Assembly: GCA_945901085.1 (NCBI GenBank)
Contig: CAMDJV010000010.1
Coordinates: 44,119-108,118, forward strand
Reading direction: 5' to 3'
From: Rhodovarius crocodyli
GTDB taxonomy: Bacteria > Pseudomonadota > Alphaproteobacteria > Acetobacterales > Acetobacteraceae
Length of the DNA: 64,000 bases
Part shown: positions 26,204 to 35,675 of the stretch, piece by piece
Layout of the letters: each line of letters begins with the position of its first letter
Numbering within the stretch: position 1 is the stretch's first letter
The notes under the pieces: model-generated
Told to the model about the DNA's origin: nothing
The model's database searches: none
The model's input: the letters and a program-made list of their open reading frames with translations, nothing else
Made by a program: the position numbers and the translations under genes

Positions 26204-26505
26204 TCCCCGGTGAATATCTGTTGGCGGAAGGCGAGATTGAGTTGAATGCCGGCCTGCCCGTCACCGAGATCGAGGTGGCCAATACCGGTGACCGGCCGAT
26301 TCAGGTCGGCAGCCATTATCATTTCGCCGAGACCAATCCAGCACTTGCCTTTGACCGTGCCGCCGCGCGCGGCCAGCGGCTGGATATTGCCGCCGGCACC
26401 GCCGTGCGTTTCGAGCCCGGGCAGGCCCGCCGGGTGAAACTGGTGCCCTTTGGCGGGGGGCGCGTCGTGCACGGCTTCCGGGGCGAAACCGAGGGGAAGC
26501 TCTGA
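26200..26505 (+). CDS. ureB: Urease beta subunit
   Basis: 101 residues. [33 protein letters not shown] and the C-terminal [13 protein letters not shown] are diagnostic. It packs against the alpha subunit. The stop codon overlaps the ureC start by one base (TGATG), so translation is coupled. Confidence 0.97.
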   Translation: MIPGEYLLAEGEIELNAGLPVTEIEVANTGDRPIQVGSHYHFAETNPALAFDRAAARGQRLDIAAGTAVRFEPGQARRVKLVPFGGGRVVHGFRGETEGKL

Positions 26506-28214
26506 TGGCGAGGATCACCCGCTCTGCCTATGCCGGCATGTTCGGCCCCACCACCGGGGATAGGGTGCGCCTCGCTGATACCGAGCTTTTCATCGAGGTC
26601 GAACAGGACCTCACCACCTATGGCGAGGAGGTGAAATTCGGCGGCGGCAAGGTGATTCGTGATGGCATGGGGCAATCCCAGGTCACCCGCGAGGGCGGCG
26701 CGATGGACACCGTCATCACCAATGCGCTGATCGTCGATCATTGGGGGATCATCAAGGCCGATATCGGGCTGAAGGATGGGCGGATCGCTGCCATCGGCAA
26801 GGCCGGCAACCCCGATACCCAGCCGGGCGTGACCATCATCATCGGCCCAGGCACCGAGATCATCGCCGGCGAGGGCCGCATCCTGACCGCGGGCGGGTTG
26901 GATGTGCATATCCACTTCATCTGCCCGCAACAGATCGAGGAGGCGCTGGCCTCGGGCATCACCACCATGTTCGGCGGCGGCACCGGCCCGGCGCATGGCA
27001 CGCTGGCCACCACCGCCACGCCAGGCCCCTGGCACATGGCCCGTATGATGCAGGCGGCCGAGGGTTTTTGCATGAATCTCGGCTTTCTGGGCAAGGGCAA
27101 TGCCGCCCTGCCGGCGGGGCTGGAGGAGCAGATCATCGGCGGCGCCTGCGGCCTGAAACTGCATGAGGATTGGGGCACCACACCCAAGGCGATTGATAAT
27201 TGCTTGTCGGTGGCGGACCGCTACGACGTGCAGATCGCCATCCACACCGACACGCTGAATGAGAGCGGTTTTGTGGAGGACACCATCCGCGCGATTGGCG
27301 GCCGCACCATCCAGGCCTTCCACACCGAGGGCGCGGGCGGCGGCCACGCGCCGGATATTCTGCGCGTGGTGGGGGAGCCGAATTTTCTGCCGAGTTCCAC
27401 CAACCCGACCATGCCCTATACGGTGAACACGGTGGATGAGCATCTCGACATGCTCATGGTCTGCCACCATCTCGACCCGCGCATCGCCGAGGATGTGGCC
27501 TTTGCCGAGAGCCGCATCCGGCGGGAGACCATCGCGGCCGAGGATATTCTGCACGATCTGGGCGCCATCTCGATGATGTCCTCCGACAGCCAGGCCATGG
27601 GGCGGGTGGGCGAGGTGATCATTCGCACCTGGCAGACGGCGCATAAGATGAAGGTGCAGCGCGGCGCGCTGCCGGGCGAAAAGCCGGGCAATGATAATCT
27701 GCGGGTGCGGCGCTACATCGCCAAATATACCATCAACCCGGCCATTTCGCAGGGCATTGCCCAGCATGTGGGCAGTGTGGAGGTGGGCAAGCTGGCGGAT
27801 TTGGTGCTGTGGTCGCCGGCGTTTTTCGGGGTGAAGCCGGATTTCGTGCTGAAATGCGGCTCCATCGCCATGGCGCCGATGGGTGACCCCAATGCCTCCA
27901 TCCCCACGCCGCAGCCGGTGCATTACCGGCCGATGTTTGCCGGGTTCGGCCGGGCGCTGGCGCAATCGGCGGTGCTGTTCACCTCCGGCGCGGCGTTGGA
28001 GAATGGTATTGGCGCGCGGCTGGGGCTGACGCGGCCCTTGCTGGCGGTGGGCAATACCCGCGGCGGCATCTCGAAGAAGGACATGGTGCACAACACCTAC
28101 CTGCCGAAGATCGAGGTGAATGCCGAGACTTATGAGGTGCGGGCGGATGGGCAGTTGTTGGTCTGTGAGCCTGCGCAATCGCTGCCGATGGCGCAGCGTT
28201 ATTTTCTGTTCTGA
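26505..28214 (+). CDS. ureC: Urease alpha (catalytic) subunit
   Basis: 569 residues, normal length. It hydrolyses urea to ammonia and carbamate at a two-nickel centre. Key residues are visible: the HxH pair in [11 protein letters not shown], the Lys to be carbamylated in [10 protein letters not shown], His in [10 protein letters not shown], the glycine-rich [14 protein letters not shown], the flap in [12 protein letters not shown], and the Asp of [11 protein letters not shown]. All catalytic positions look intact. Confidence 0.98.
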   Translation: MARITRSAYAGMFGPTTGDRVRLADTELFIEVEQDLTTYGEEVKFGGGKVIRDGMGQSQVTREGGAMDTVITNALIVDHWGIIKADIGLKDGRIAAIGKAGNPDTQPGVTIIIGPGTEIIAGEGRILTAGGLDVHIHFICPQQIEEALASGITTMFGGGTGPAHGTLATTATPGPWHMARMMQAAEGFCMNLGFLGKGNAALPAGLEEQIIGGACGLKLHEDWGTTPKAIDNCLSVADRYDVQIAIHTDTLNESGFVEDTIRAIGGRTIQAFHTEGAGGGHAPDILRVVGEPNFLPSSTNPTMPYTVNTVDEHLDMLMVCHHLDPRIAEDVAFAESRIRRETIAAEDILHDLGAISMMSSDSQAMGRVGEVIIRTWQTAHKMKVQRGALPGEKPGNDNLRVRRYIAKYTINPAISQGIAQHVGSVEVGKLADLVLWSPAFFGVKPDFVLKCGSIAMAPMGDPNASIPTPQPVHYRPMFAGFGRALAQSAVLFTSGAALENGIGARLGLTRPLLAVGNTRGGISKKDMVHNTYLPKIEVNAETYEVRADGQLLVCEPAQSLPMAQRYFLF

Positions 28215-28220
28215 GGCATC

Positions 28221-28721
28221 ATGCGCCACACCCATAATATCGCCGCCGCCGGCAGTTTTTCCCCCGAATCCGCGCAGGAGACGGTGACGCTCGACTTCGA
28301 TGACCGCTTCCGCCGCCGAAAAGTGTTTCGCACCGATTCCGGCGGAGAATTCCTGCTCGACCTGCCAGAGGCCCAGGTGCTGCGCGATGGCGATGGGCTG
28401 CCGCTCTCCGATGGCAGCCTCGTCCTGGTGCGCGCCGCCGCCGAGCCGCTGCTGGAAATCCAGGCCGATACGCCCGAGCATTTGATGCGTCTGGCCTGGC
28501 ATCTCGGCAACCGGCATTTGCCGGCGGACCTCCAGGGCGGCAAAATCCTCATTCGCTTCGACCATGTGATCGAGCGGATGCTGATCGGCCTCGGCGCCCG
28601 GCTGGCGAAGGTGCAGGCCCCCTTCAACCCCGAAGGCGGCGCCTATGGCGAGCACAACCGCAACCCGGAGCACCAGCACGGCCACCATCACGGGGATGGC
28701 CACCACCATCACCATGATTGA
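28221..28721 (+). CDS. ureE: Urease nickel chaperone UreE
   Basis: 166 residues. The N-terminal peptide-binding domain (VTLDFDDRFRRRKVFRTDSG) and metal-binding domain (ETPEHLMRLAWHLGNRHLPA-like stretch starting at DTPEHLM) are present. The tail from about residue 145 is His-rich, with runs such as [15 protein letters not shown], which would bind several nickel ions. It delivers nickel to the UreDFG complex. Its last 8 bp overlap ureF. Confidence 0.95.
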   Translation: MRHTHNIAAAGSFSPESAQETVTLDFDDRFRRRKVFRTDSGGEFLLDLPEAQVLRDGDGLPLSDGSLVLVRAAAEPLLEIQADTPEHLMRLAWHLGNRHLPADLQGGKILIRFDHVIERMLIGLGARLAKVQAPFNPEGGAYGEHNRNPEHQHGHHHGDGHHHHHD

Positions 28722-29382
28722 GCTTTTCCGGCTGCTGACCTGGCTTTCGCCCGCCTATCCGGTGGGCGGTTTTTCGTACAGCCATGGGTTGGAGATGGCG
28801 GTGGAGGAAGGCGCGGTCACCTCCCGCGCCGGCCTGCAATCCTATATCGAGGCGGTGCTGCTGGCCGGTGCCGGGCGAGTGGATGCGGCCCTGCTGGTGG
28901 CGGCCCATCGCGCCGTGGGTGATGATGCGGCACTGGATGAGGTGGCCGAATTGGCCGGAGCCTGGCGCGGCAGCGGCGAAACGGCGCTGGAGGCCACCCA
29001 GCAGGGCGGGTCTTTTGCCAGCATTACCAACACTGTCTGGCCGCATGCCGGCTTCGCTGCGTTCAGCGCCCGCCATCCGGGGCGGCTGACCCATGCCGTG
29101 GCCTTTGGCGCTGCCGCCGGTTGCCATGGCATGGCGCTGCGGCCGGCGCTTGTGGGCTGGCTTTCGGGGTTTGCCGCCAATCTCGTCTCCGCCGGCGTGC
29201 GGCTGGTGCCGCTAGGGCAGACGGATGGCCAGCGCGTCACCGCCGCCCTGTTTCCCATCATCGAGCAGGCGGCAGATGCGGCCGAAGCCGCCAGCCTCGA
29301 TAGGCTGGGCACCGCCGCCCCCATGCTCGACCAATTCTCGCTCCGTCACGAAACCCAATACACAAGGCTGTTCAGATCATGA
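28714..29382 (+). CDS. ureF: Urease accessory protein UreF
   Basis: 222 residues. ATG 28714 ([20 protein letters not shown]) is the start; the open frame upstream only reads the His-rich ureE tail out of frame. [17 protein letters not shown] is typical. UreF binds UreD and gates the UreG GTPase. It overlaps ureE and, by 4 bp, ureG. Confidence 0.94.
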   Translation: MIELFRLLTWLSPAYPVGGFSYSHGLEMAVEEGAVTSRAGLQSYIEAVLLAGAGRVDAALLVAAHRAVGDDAALDEVAELAGAWRGSGETALEATQQGGSFASITNTVWPHAGFAAFSARHPGRLTHAVAFGAAAGCHGMALRPALVGWLSGFAANLVSAGVRLVPLGQTDGQRVTAALFPIIEQAADAAEAASLDRLGTAAPMLDQFSLRHETQYTRLFRS

Positions 29383-29993
29383 GCAACGGTCCTCTCCGCG
29401 TGGGCGTCGGCGGCCCTGTCGGCTCCGGCAAGACCGCGCTGCTGGAGCGGCTGTGCAAGCGCCTCTCCCCCACCCATGACATCGCCGCCATCACCAATGA
29501 TATTTATACCCGTGAGGATAGTGAGTTTCTCACCCGCGCCGGGGCGCTGGAGCCAGCGCGCATCATGGGCGTGGAAACCGGCGGCTGCCCGCATACCGCG
29601 ATCCGCGAGGATGCCTCCATCAACCTCGCCGCCGTGGCCGATATGAATGCCCGCTGGCCCAATCTCGAAGTGCTGTTCATCGAGAGCGGCGGCGATAATC
29701 TGGCCGCAACCTTCAGCCCGGAATTGGCCGACCTCACCATCTACGTCATCGATGTCTCGGCCGGCGACAAAATCCCCCGCAAGGGCGGCCCGGGCATCAC
29801 CCGCTCCGACCTGCTGGTGATCAACAAGACCGACCTGGCGCCACTCGTCGGCGCTGACCTGTCGGTGATGGACCGCGATGCGCGGCGGATGCGGGGCAGC
29901 CGGCCCTTTATCTTCACCAACCTCAAGGCCGAGCAGGGTGTGGCCGAGGTGGCCGCCTTCATCATTGCCCAAGGCGGTGTGCGCGCTCCATGA
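29379..29993 (+). CDS. ureG: Urease accessory GTPase UreG
   Basis: 204 residues. P-loop [15 protein letters not shown], switch region [14 protein letters not shown], the nickel-binding Cys-Pro-His in [15 protein letters not shown] and the specificity motif [13 protein letters not shown]. It hydrolyses GTP to drive nickel insertion into urease. It is last in the operon; a short GGCCC/GGGCC hairpin at 30007-30020 may end the transcript. Confidence 0.97.
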   Translation: MSNGPLRVGVGGPVGSGKTALLERLCKRLSPTHDIAAITNDIYTREDSEFLTRAGALEPARIMGVETGGCPHTAIREDASINLAAVADMNARWPNLEVLFIESGGDNLAATFSPELADLTIYVIDVSAGDKIPRKGGPGITRSDLLVINKTDLAPLVGADLSVMDRDARRMRGSRPFIFTNLKAEQGVAEVAAFIIAQGGVRAP

Positions 29994-30038
29994 TACCCTG
30001 ACATCAGGCCCATAAGGGCCGCGTTTGGGAGAACGACC

Positions 30039-30998
30039 ATGCACGCCACCCGCCGCGCCCTGCTGGGTGCCGCCCTTGCCACACCCGCTCTGGCGCAGAG
30101 TTTTCCCGAACGCGGTGTGCGCTACATCGTGCCCTTCACCCCCGCAGGGCTGACCGACATCATGGCCCGCATCATGGCCAATCGGCTGGGCGAGGTGTGG
30201 CAGAAGCCGGTGGTGGTGGAGAACCGCGCCGGCGGCAATGCGATGATCGGCGCCGATGCGGTGGCCAAATCAGCCCCTGACGGCCATAGCCTGCTGGCCA
30301 TCACCCTCACCCATGCGGTCAATGCCACGATGTTTCCCCAGGCACCTTACAATCTGCTGCGGGATCTCTCGACCATTTCCATCCTCGGCTCGCTGCCGCT
30401 GCTGGTGGTGGTGAATGCGGCGAGCCCCATCCGCAGCCTCGATGAATTGGCCGCCACCGCCCGGGCCCGCACGCTCAATGGCGGCAGTTCGGGCAATGGT
30501 TCGCCCCCGCATCTGGGGCTGGAATTGTTTCGCCGCGCGGCCCGCGCGGGCGACAATATCACCCATGTGCCCTATCGCGGCGGCGCGCCGGGGGTGACGG
30601 ATCTGGTCGCCGGCAATCTGGACTTTATGGTCAGCAACCTGCCCGAATGCATCTCCCAGGTGCAGGCCGGGCGGCTGCGCGCCTTGGCCACCACCGGCGA
30701 GGCGCGGCATCGCAGCCTGCCCGATATCGCAACCGTCAGCGAATCGGGCATGGCCGCGCTCAGCATGACGAATTGGACCGCCATGCAACTCCCCGCCGCC
30801 ACACCGTCGGCGATTCGCCGGCAGATCGAGGCCGCAACCCTCTCCGTGCTGGCCGAACCCGATACAAGGCGGCGCATTCTCGATGCCGGCTTCGATGTCG
30901 AGGGGCTGGACAGCGCCCGCAGCGAGGCGTTTCTCCGCGCCGAAGTCATCCGCTGGGGAAGGCTTGTTGAAGAGGCCCGTATTCGTCCCGATGCCTGA
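30039..30998 (+). CDS. Bug/TctC-type periplasmic solute-binding protein
   Basis: 319 residues with a signal peptide (MHATRRALLGAALATPALAQ). Bug-family pattern: VRYIVPFTPAGLTDIMAR, KPVVVENRAGGNAMIGADAV, HVPYRGGAPGVTDLVAGNLD. Such proteins bind carboxylates for TctAB transporters, but no tctA or tctB is here, as with the other four Bug genes of this window. It overlaps the Ldh-family gene by 8 bp, so both may serve one substrate. Confidence 0.92.
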   Translation: MHATRRALLGAALATPALAQSFPERGVRYIVPFTPAGLTDIMARIMANRLGEVWQKPVVVENRAGGNAMIGADAVAKSAPDGHSLLAITLTHAVNATMFPQAPYNLLRDLSTISILGSLPLLVVVNAASPIRSLDELAATARARTLNGGSSGNGSPPHLGLELFRRAARAGDNITHVPYRGGAPGVTDLVAGNLDFMVSNLPECISQVQAGRLRALATTGEARHRSLPDIATVSESGMAALSMTNWTAMQLPAATPSAIRRQIEAATLSVLAEPDTRRRILDAGFDVEGLDSARSEAFLRAEVIRWGRLVEEARIRPDA

Positions 30999-31986
30999 AA
31001 CCTTCTCCCGTTCCGAACTCGAAACCCTGGTTGCCCAGGCCCTGGCCGCCGCCGGCGCCCATGCGGAGATGGCGCGGCTGACCGCCATAGCCCTGGTGGA
31101 TGGCGAGGCGATCGGCCAGGCCGGCCATGGTCTCTCCCGCGTGGCGCAATACGCCGCCTTCCTGCGCAATGGCCGGGCCGATGGCGCGGCGCGGCCTGAA
31201 ATCATCGCCGAAAAGCCGGCTGCGGTGCTGATCGATGCCGGGCATGGCCTGGCCTATCCGGCGCTGGCCATGGCCGAGGCGGAGGGCGAGCGCCGTGCCC
31301 GCAGCCAGGGCGTGGCCTTTGTGGGCATTACCAATAGCCACCATTCCGGTGCCATGGGGCTGCCGGTGGCGCGCCTGGCCCGGCGGGGGTTGGTGGCGCT
31401 GGCCTTCACCAATTCGCCCGCGGCGATGCCGGTGGCGGGGGGGCGGCGGGCGCTGCTGGGCACCAACCCGGTTGCCGCCGGGTTCCCCCGCGCGGCGGGG
31501 CATGCACCGCTGGTGGTGGATTTGGCGCTTTCCACCGTCGCGCGGGGCACCATCAACCGCTACGCCCAATCCGGCACGCCCATCCCCGAGGGCTGGGCGC
31601 TGGACGCGGAGGGCAACCCCACCACGGATGCCAAGGTGGCGCTGTTCGGCTCGCTGGTCGCATTGGGCGGCACCAAGGGTGCGGCGCTGGCGCTGGTGGT
31701 GGAGTTGCTCTGCGTGGCGCTGACCGGCGCGGCCTTTGGCTTCGAGGCCGATGGCTTCTTCTCGGAAGAGGGCAACCGCCCCCGGCTGGGCCAGGCGCTA
31801 CTGGTGATCGACCCCGGCGCGCTGGCCGGCCAAGCCGCCTATCTCGGCCGTATAGAGGCGCTGATCACGACGATGTTGGAGGATGAGGGGGTGCGCATCC
31901 CCGGCCAACGCCACGCTGACACCTCTGGCACCATTGCGGTGGCCGACGCGCTGGCGCAAACACTGCGTCACCTTGCGAGACCCTGA
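30991..31986 (+). CDS. Ldh-family (malate/L-lactate/ureidoglycolate type) dehydrogenase
   Basis: 331 residues from ATG 30991. The non-Rossmann Ldh2 fold is indicated by IGQAGHGLSRVAQYAAFL, VGITNSHHSGAMGLPVARL, ALLGTNPVAAGFP and VVDLALSTVARGTI. Members oxidise 2-hydroxy acids with NAD(P); they include malate, sulfolactate and ureidoglycolate dehydrogenases. The position just after urease makes a ureide substrate tempting but unproven. It is translationally coupled to the Bug gene. Confidence 0.9.
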   Translation: MPETFSRSELETLVAQALAAAGAHAEMARLTAIALVDGEAIGQAGHGLSRVAQYAAFLRNGRADGAARPEIIAEKPAAVLIDAGHGLAYPALAMAEAEGERRARSQGVAFVGITNSHHSGAMGLPVARLARRGLVALAFTNSPAAMPVAGGRRALLGTNPVAAGFPRAAGHAPLVVDLALSTVARGTINRYAQSGTPIPEGWALDAEGNPTTDAKVALFGSLVALGGTKGAALALVVELLCVALTGAAFGFEADGFFSEEGNRPRLGQALLVIDPGALAGQAAYLGRIEALITTMLEDEGVRIPGQRHADTSGTIAVADALAQTLRHLARP

Positions 31987-32710
31987 CCCCCAACGCATTT
32001 GCGGCCCCAACGCCGTCCGCGCCCTGTTCCTGCGCCGGCCGCAGGATGTGCTGCGGCTGTTCTTTGACCCCGAGCGGGCGGCTTTTGCCGAGCCGCTGGC
32101 GCGGCATATGGCCCGCACCCGGCGGATTTTCCGCGAAGTCTGGCCCGAGGAACTCGTTCGCGTCGGCGGCACCCAGCATCATGGCGGCATTGTTGCCATT
32201 GCGGTGCCGAAAAAGGCCGAGATGCTGGAAGGGCCGCTGCCGCCCATCCTGTGGTCCGCGCCGCTGCTGCCGGTGCTCGATGGCATTGGCAATCCGCATA
32301 ATCTGGGGGCGATTCTGCGCTCGGCGGCGTTTTTTGGCGCCCGTGCCGTTATTCTGGGCGATGATCCGCGCCAGGCCGATCTGTCCGACGCCGCCTTCCG
32401 CACCAGCGAGGGCGCGGTTGAACATCTGACGGTCTTCCGCACCGACAATCTGCCCAGCCTGCTGCGCCGGCTGGAGGGGCGGGTGCTGCCGGTGGCCGCC
32501 GTCGCCGCTGGCGGCGTTCCGCCCGCCCAGGTGCCGCAGGGCAAGCCCGTGGCGCTGGTGCTGGGCAATGAGGAAACCGGGCCCAATGCCGCCGTGCTGG
32601 CCGCCTGCGCCGGCGGCTGCACCCTGCCGGCGCTGGGGCCGTTGGAAAGCCTCAATGTTTCGGCGGCGGCGGCGGTGCTGTTCCACGCCTTTGCCCCAGG
32701 CGGGCGCTGA
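31973..32710 (+). CDS. SpoU/TrmH-family RNA 2'-O-methyltransferase
   Basis: About 245 residues if it starts at TTG 31973; ATG 31883 would give a 104-bp overlap with the dehydrogenase, so the start is uncertain. SPOUT motif 1 is in DGIGNPHNLGAILRSAAFFG, motif 2 in VALVLGNEETGP, motif 3 in LESLNVSAAAAVLFHAF. An N-terminal substrate-binding domain begins ICGPNAVRALFLRRP. It would methylate tRNA or rRNA ribose using SAM. The stop codon lies in a 15-bp tandem repeat. Confidence 0.88.
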   Translation: MRDPDPQRICGPNAVRALFLRRPQDVLRLFFDPERAAFAEPLARHMARTRRIFREVWPEELVRVGGTQHHGGIVAIAVPKKAEMLEGPLPPILWSAPLLPVLDGIGNPHNLGAILRSAAFFGARAVILGDDPRQADLSDAAFRTSEGAVEHLTVFRTDNLPSLLRRLEGRVLPVAAVAAGGVPPAQVPQGKPVALVLGNEETGPNAAVLAACAGGCTLPALGPLESLNVSAAAAVLFHAFAPGGR

Positions 32711-32759
32711 ATCTGCGGGCGCTGAATCTGCGGGCGCTGAACCTGCGGGCGCCAATTGG
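32700..32759. repeat. 15-bp tandem repeat, 4 copies, across a stop codon
   Basis: The unit GCGGGCGCTGAATCT is repeated at 32700-32714, 32715-32729, 32730-32744 (one change) and 32745-32759 (diverged). Each of the first three units contains TGA in the methyltransferase frame, and the first supplies its stop. It has the same period and copy number as the repeat at 533-590, with a different sequence. Confidence 0.85.
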
Positions 32760-32812
32760 CGACCCGAGAATTATATGCTAAAATCATCAAAATCAGAGGC
32801 CATATCTCCCGC

Positions 32813-33901
32813 ATGACGGCTGTGGATCTCGTTCAGGAAGGCGACGCGATGGTGCTGCGTCCGCCCGCCACGCTGGACCTGCCCGCGGCCGCGGCGCTGT
32901 GGCGGCCAATGCTGGGGGCGGTGGCTGAACGGCGCGTGACGATCGACGCCTCTGGCGTGACCAAGTTGGATTCGGCCGGTGCGGTGTTGCTGCTGGAGGC
33001 CGCAGGCGGGTCTGAACTCCGCCCACCGCAGGATGCCAAGGCCGCCGCGACGCTGGAGCGGATGCGCCTTGCCCTGGCCGCAGCACCACCACCCAAACCC
33101 GCACTGCAACCGCATTGGGTGAGCCGCATCGGCATGGCGGTGCTGAACGGCATCGGCGGCCTCGGCCGCCGGGTGAGCTTCCTGGGCGAGGTCACGCTGG
33201 GCACGCTGGCCATGCTCGCCCGCCCCTGGCGGATGCGCCGGGTGGAGGTGCTGCGCCATCTGGCTGAGGCCGGGACCGCCGCCTTTGGGCTCTGTGCCCT
33301 GCTGGGCACGCTGTTTGGCGTAATTCTGGCGTTCCAGTCCTCGATCCCGATGCGGCAATATGGCGCTGAGATTTTCATCCCCAATCTCGTGGGTATCAGC
33401 CTGCTGCGCGAACTGGGCGGGCTGATGGCGGCGATCATCCTGGCCGGGCGCTCGGGCAGCGCCTATGCCGCCGAATTGGCGACCATGAAGGTCAATGACG
33501 AGATCGACGCGCTCGCCACCATGGGGGTGGATCCCTTGGCCTGGCTGGTGCTGCCACGCATTCTGGCGACCATATTGGTGATGCCGGTGCTGGCGCTGGT
33601 GGTCACCCTTTCGGGCCTTGTGGGGATGGGGTTTGTGATGGCAACGCTGGGCTATCCGCCGCCCGCCGTGCTGTCGCAGCTGCGGCAATATCTGCAGGTG
33701 GGGGATATGGTGGGCGGGCTGTTCAAGGCGGCCTGCTTTGGCCTCGCCATTGGGCTGATAGGCTGCCGCTCCGGCCTCAAGGCGGGCGGTGGGCCGCGCG
33801 CAGTGGGCGATGCGGCGACGGGCGCGGTGGTGGCCTCCATCGTCGCCACCGTGGTGCTGGATGGTATCTTCGCCGTGCTGTTTTTCCGGCTGGGCTGGTG
33901 A
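32813..33901 (+). CDS. mlaE: STAS-MlaE fusion, lipid ABC transporter permease
   Basis: 362 residues from ATG 32813. Residues 1-90 form a STAS domain (DLVQEGDAMVLRPPATLDLP, VTIDASGVTKLDSAGAVLLL), the role played by separate MlaB in E. coli. From about 115 follows the MlaE permease with about five membrane segments, QYGAEIFIPNLVGISLLREL, ILAGRSGSAYAAELATMKVN and MGVDPLAWLVLPR. It is the inner-membrane permease of a phospholipid-transport MCE system. MlaF, MlaD and a lipoprotein follow; no MlaC is present. Confidence 0.93.
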   Translation: MTAVDLVQEGDAMVLRPPATLDLPAAAALWRPMLGAVAERRVTIDASGVTKLDSAGAVLLLEAAGGSELRPPQDAKAAATLERMRLALAAAPPPKPALQPHWVSRIGMAVLNGIGGLGRRVSFLGEVTLGTLAMLARPWRMRRVEVLRHLAEAGTAAFGLCALLGTLFGVILAFQSSIPMRQYGAEIFIPNLVGISLLRELGGLMAAIILAGRSGSAYAAELATMKVNDEIDALATMGVDPLAWLVLPRILATILVMPVLALVVTLSGLVGMGFVMATLGYPPPAVLSQLRQYLQVGDMVGGLFKAACFGLAIGLIGCRSGLKAGGGPRAVGDAATGAVVASIVATVVLDGIFAVLFFRLGW

Positions 33902-33903
33902 GC

Positions 33904-34665
33904 ATGGCCGAGGCCGCCTCCATCATCCAGGCCGAGGGCATCGGCATTCGCTTTGGCAGCCGCAGCATCTTCAATGATGTCAGCTTCGAGGTGCGGCGCG
34001 GCGAGATTTTTGTGATTCTGGGCGGCTCAGGCTGCGGCAAATCGACCTTGCTGAAAATCCTGATCGGCCTGCTACCGCCCACATCGGGCCGCGCCCTGGT
34101 GCTGGGCGAGGAGTTGGCGCGGCTGCGAGGGCAGAAGCGGCGCGACGCGCTGGCCCGGATTGGGGTGATGTGGCAGCAGGGCGCGCTGCTCGGCTCCCTC
34201 AACCTGATGCAGAATGTGGCGCTGCCGATGGAGCAGCACACCCAACTGCCCCCCGCCGCGCGTGACGCCCTGGCCCGCGCCAAGCTCGGCCTGGTGGGGC
34301 TGGGCGATGCGGCCACGCGGCTGCCGGCCGAGATTTCCGGCGGCATGCTCAAGCGCGCCGGCATCGCCCGCGCCATGGCGCTCGACCCGGAAATCCTCTT
34401 CCTCGATGAGCCCAGCGCCGGGCTCGACCCCATCACCTCGGCCGGGCTCGACGCGCTGATCATGACCCTCTCGCGCGAGACGGGCACGACCTTCGTCGTG
34501 GTCACCCACGAATTGCAAAGCATCCTCGCCATCGGAGATCGCTGCATCATGCTCGACAAGGAGGCTGGCGGGATGATTGCCACCGGCAAGCCCAAGGAAT
34601 TGCGCGACCATAGCGACAATCCCACGGTGCGCGCCTTTTTCCGCCGCGAGGTCATGCGCGCATGA
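33904..34665 (+). CDS. mlaF: MlaF-type ATP-binding protein
   Basis: 253 residues from ATG 33904, 2 bp after the permease stop. Walker A GGSGCGKSTLLK, signature AEISGGMLKRAGIARAMALD, Walker B ILFLDEPSAGLDPI, and the switch in VVVTHELQSI. It powers the MCE lipid transporter from the cytoplasmic side. It overlaps mlaD by 4 bp. Confidence 0.94.
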   Translation: MAEAASIIQAEGIGIRFGSRSIFNDVSFEVRRGEIFVILGGSGCGKSTLLKILIGLLPPTSGRALVLGEELARLRGQKRRDALARIGVMWQQGALLGSLNLMQNVALPMEQHTQLPPAARDALARAKLGLVGLGDAATRLPAEISGGMLKRAGIARAMALDPEILFLDEPSAGLDPITSAGLDALIMTLSRETGTTFVVVTHELQSILAIGDRCIMLDKEAGGMIATGKPKELRDHSDNPTVRAFFRREVMRA

Positions 34666-35675
34666 AGACGCCCTTTGCCGTGGGCCTGCTGGTGCTGGTG
34701 GGCTTTGGCCTATTGATCGGCTTCACCCTCTTCCTCACCGGCGAGCGTCTGCGCAACCAGGGTGAGGTGTTCGAAACCTATATCCGCGAATCCGTCCAGG
34801 GGCTGGAGGTGGGCGCTGCCGTGCGCTTTCGTGGCGTGGCGCTGGGGCGGGTGACCGAGATCGCCCTTGTCAGCTCGCGCTACGAGATGGACCCACGGGT
34901 GCAATTCTCCAATGCCTTTCAATTGGTGCTGGTGCGCTTCACGGTGGATGTGCGCCAGGCACGGCCCACAGGCTCGCTGGAGGATGCAGTGCGGCTGGGG
35001 CTGCGCGCCCGGCTTTCATCCCAGGGGCTGACGGGAGTGGGTTATATTGAGCTTGATTTCGCCGATGCGAACCGCTTCCCCGCCCCCGCCCTGCCCTTCA
35101 CCCCCGCGGTGAATTTCATTCCCTCCATCCCCTCCACCTCGGCCCAGGTGCAGGATGCGGCGACGGCGCTGCTCGCCCGAATAGAATCGCTCGATTTCAA
35201 GGAATTATTCGATAGTTTCCTGGGCCTCGTGACCGATGCCCGGGCGCAGGCCGCGCCGGGTGGTGACCTGCAGGTGGCGCTGGCCGAAACCTCGGCCCTG
35301 CTGCGCAGCCTGCGCTCCACCGTGGAGGCGGCGGATCTGCCGAGCATGGTGGCTGAAACCCGCTCCACCATCGCCGGCATTCACGCCCTGGTGGAGAGCC
35401 GGGAGCTGCGCCAGACCCTGACCAATAGCAGCGCCGCCATGGCCGAGTTGCGCGCCGCCGCCGCCCGCCTGCCCAGCACGGTCAATCAGTTGGAGGCCGG
35501 GCTGCGCAGCGCGCGTGGGGCCACGCTGGATGTGCAGGCGGATCTGGTGCCCATCCTGCGCGACCTGCGCGCCATGACCGCCAATCTGCGCGATGTGACC
35601 GAGGCGCTGCGGCGCTCGCCCAGCCAGACCCTGCTGGGGGGGCCGCCCCCGCTGCCCGCCGGAGCCAACCGATGA
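34662..35675 (+). CDS. mlaD: MCE-domain protein MlaD-like
   Basis: 337 residues: one N-terminal membrane helix (FAVGLLVLVGFGLLIGFTLF), an MCE domain (about 38-120, SVQGLEVGAAVRFRGVALGR, LSSQGLTGVGYIELDF) and a long helical C-terminal region (about 155-325). That tail is longer than E. coli MlaD (about 180 residues) and suggests an extended periplasmic conduit. It forms the lipid-binding ring on the permease. Confidence 0.92.
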   Translation: MKTPFAVGLLVLVGFGLLIGFTLFLTGERLRNQGEVFETYIRESVQGLEVGAAVRFRGVALGRVTEIALVSSRYEMDPRVQFSNAFQLVLVRFTVDVRQARPTGSLEDAVRLGLRARLSSQGLTGVGYIELDFADANRFPAPALPFTPAVNFIPSIPSTSAQVQDAATALLARIESLDFKELFDSFLGLVTDARAQAAPGGDLQVALAETSALLRSLRSTVEAADLPSMVAETRSTIAGIHALVESRELRQTLTNSSAAMAELRAAAARLPSTVNQLEAGLRSARGATLDVQADLVPILRDLRAMTANLRDVTEALRRSPSQTLLGGPPPLPAGANR

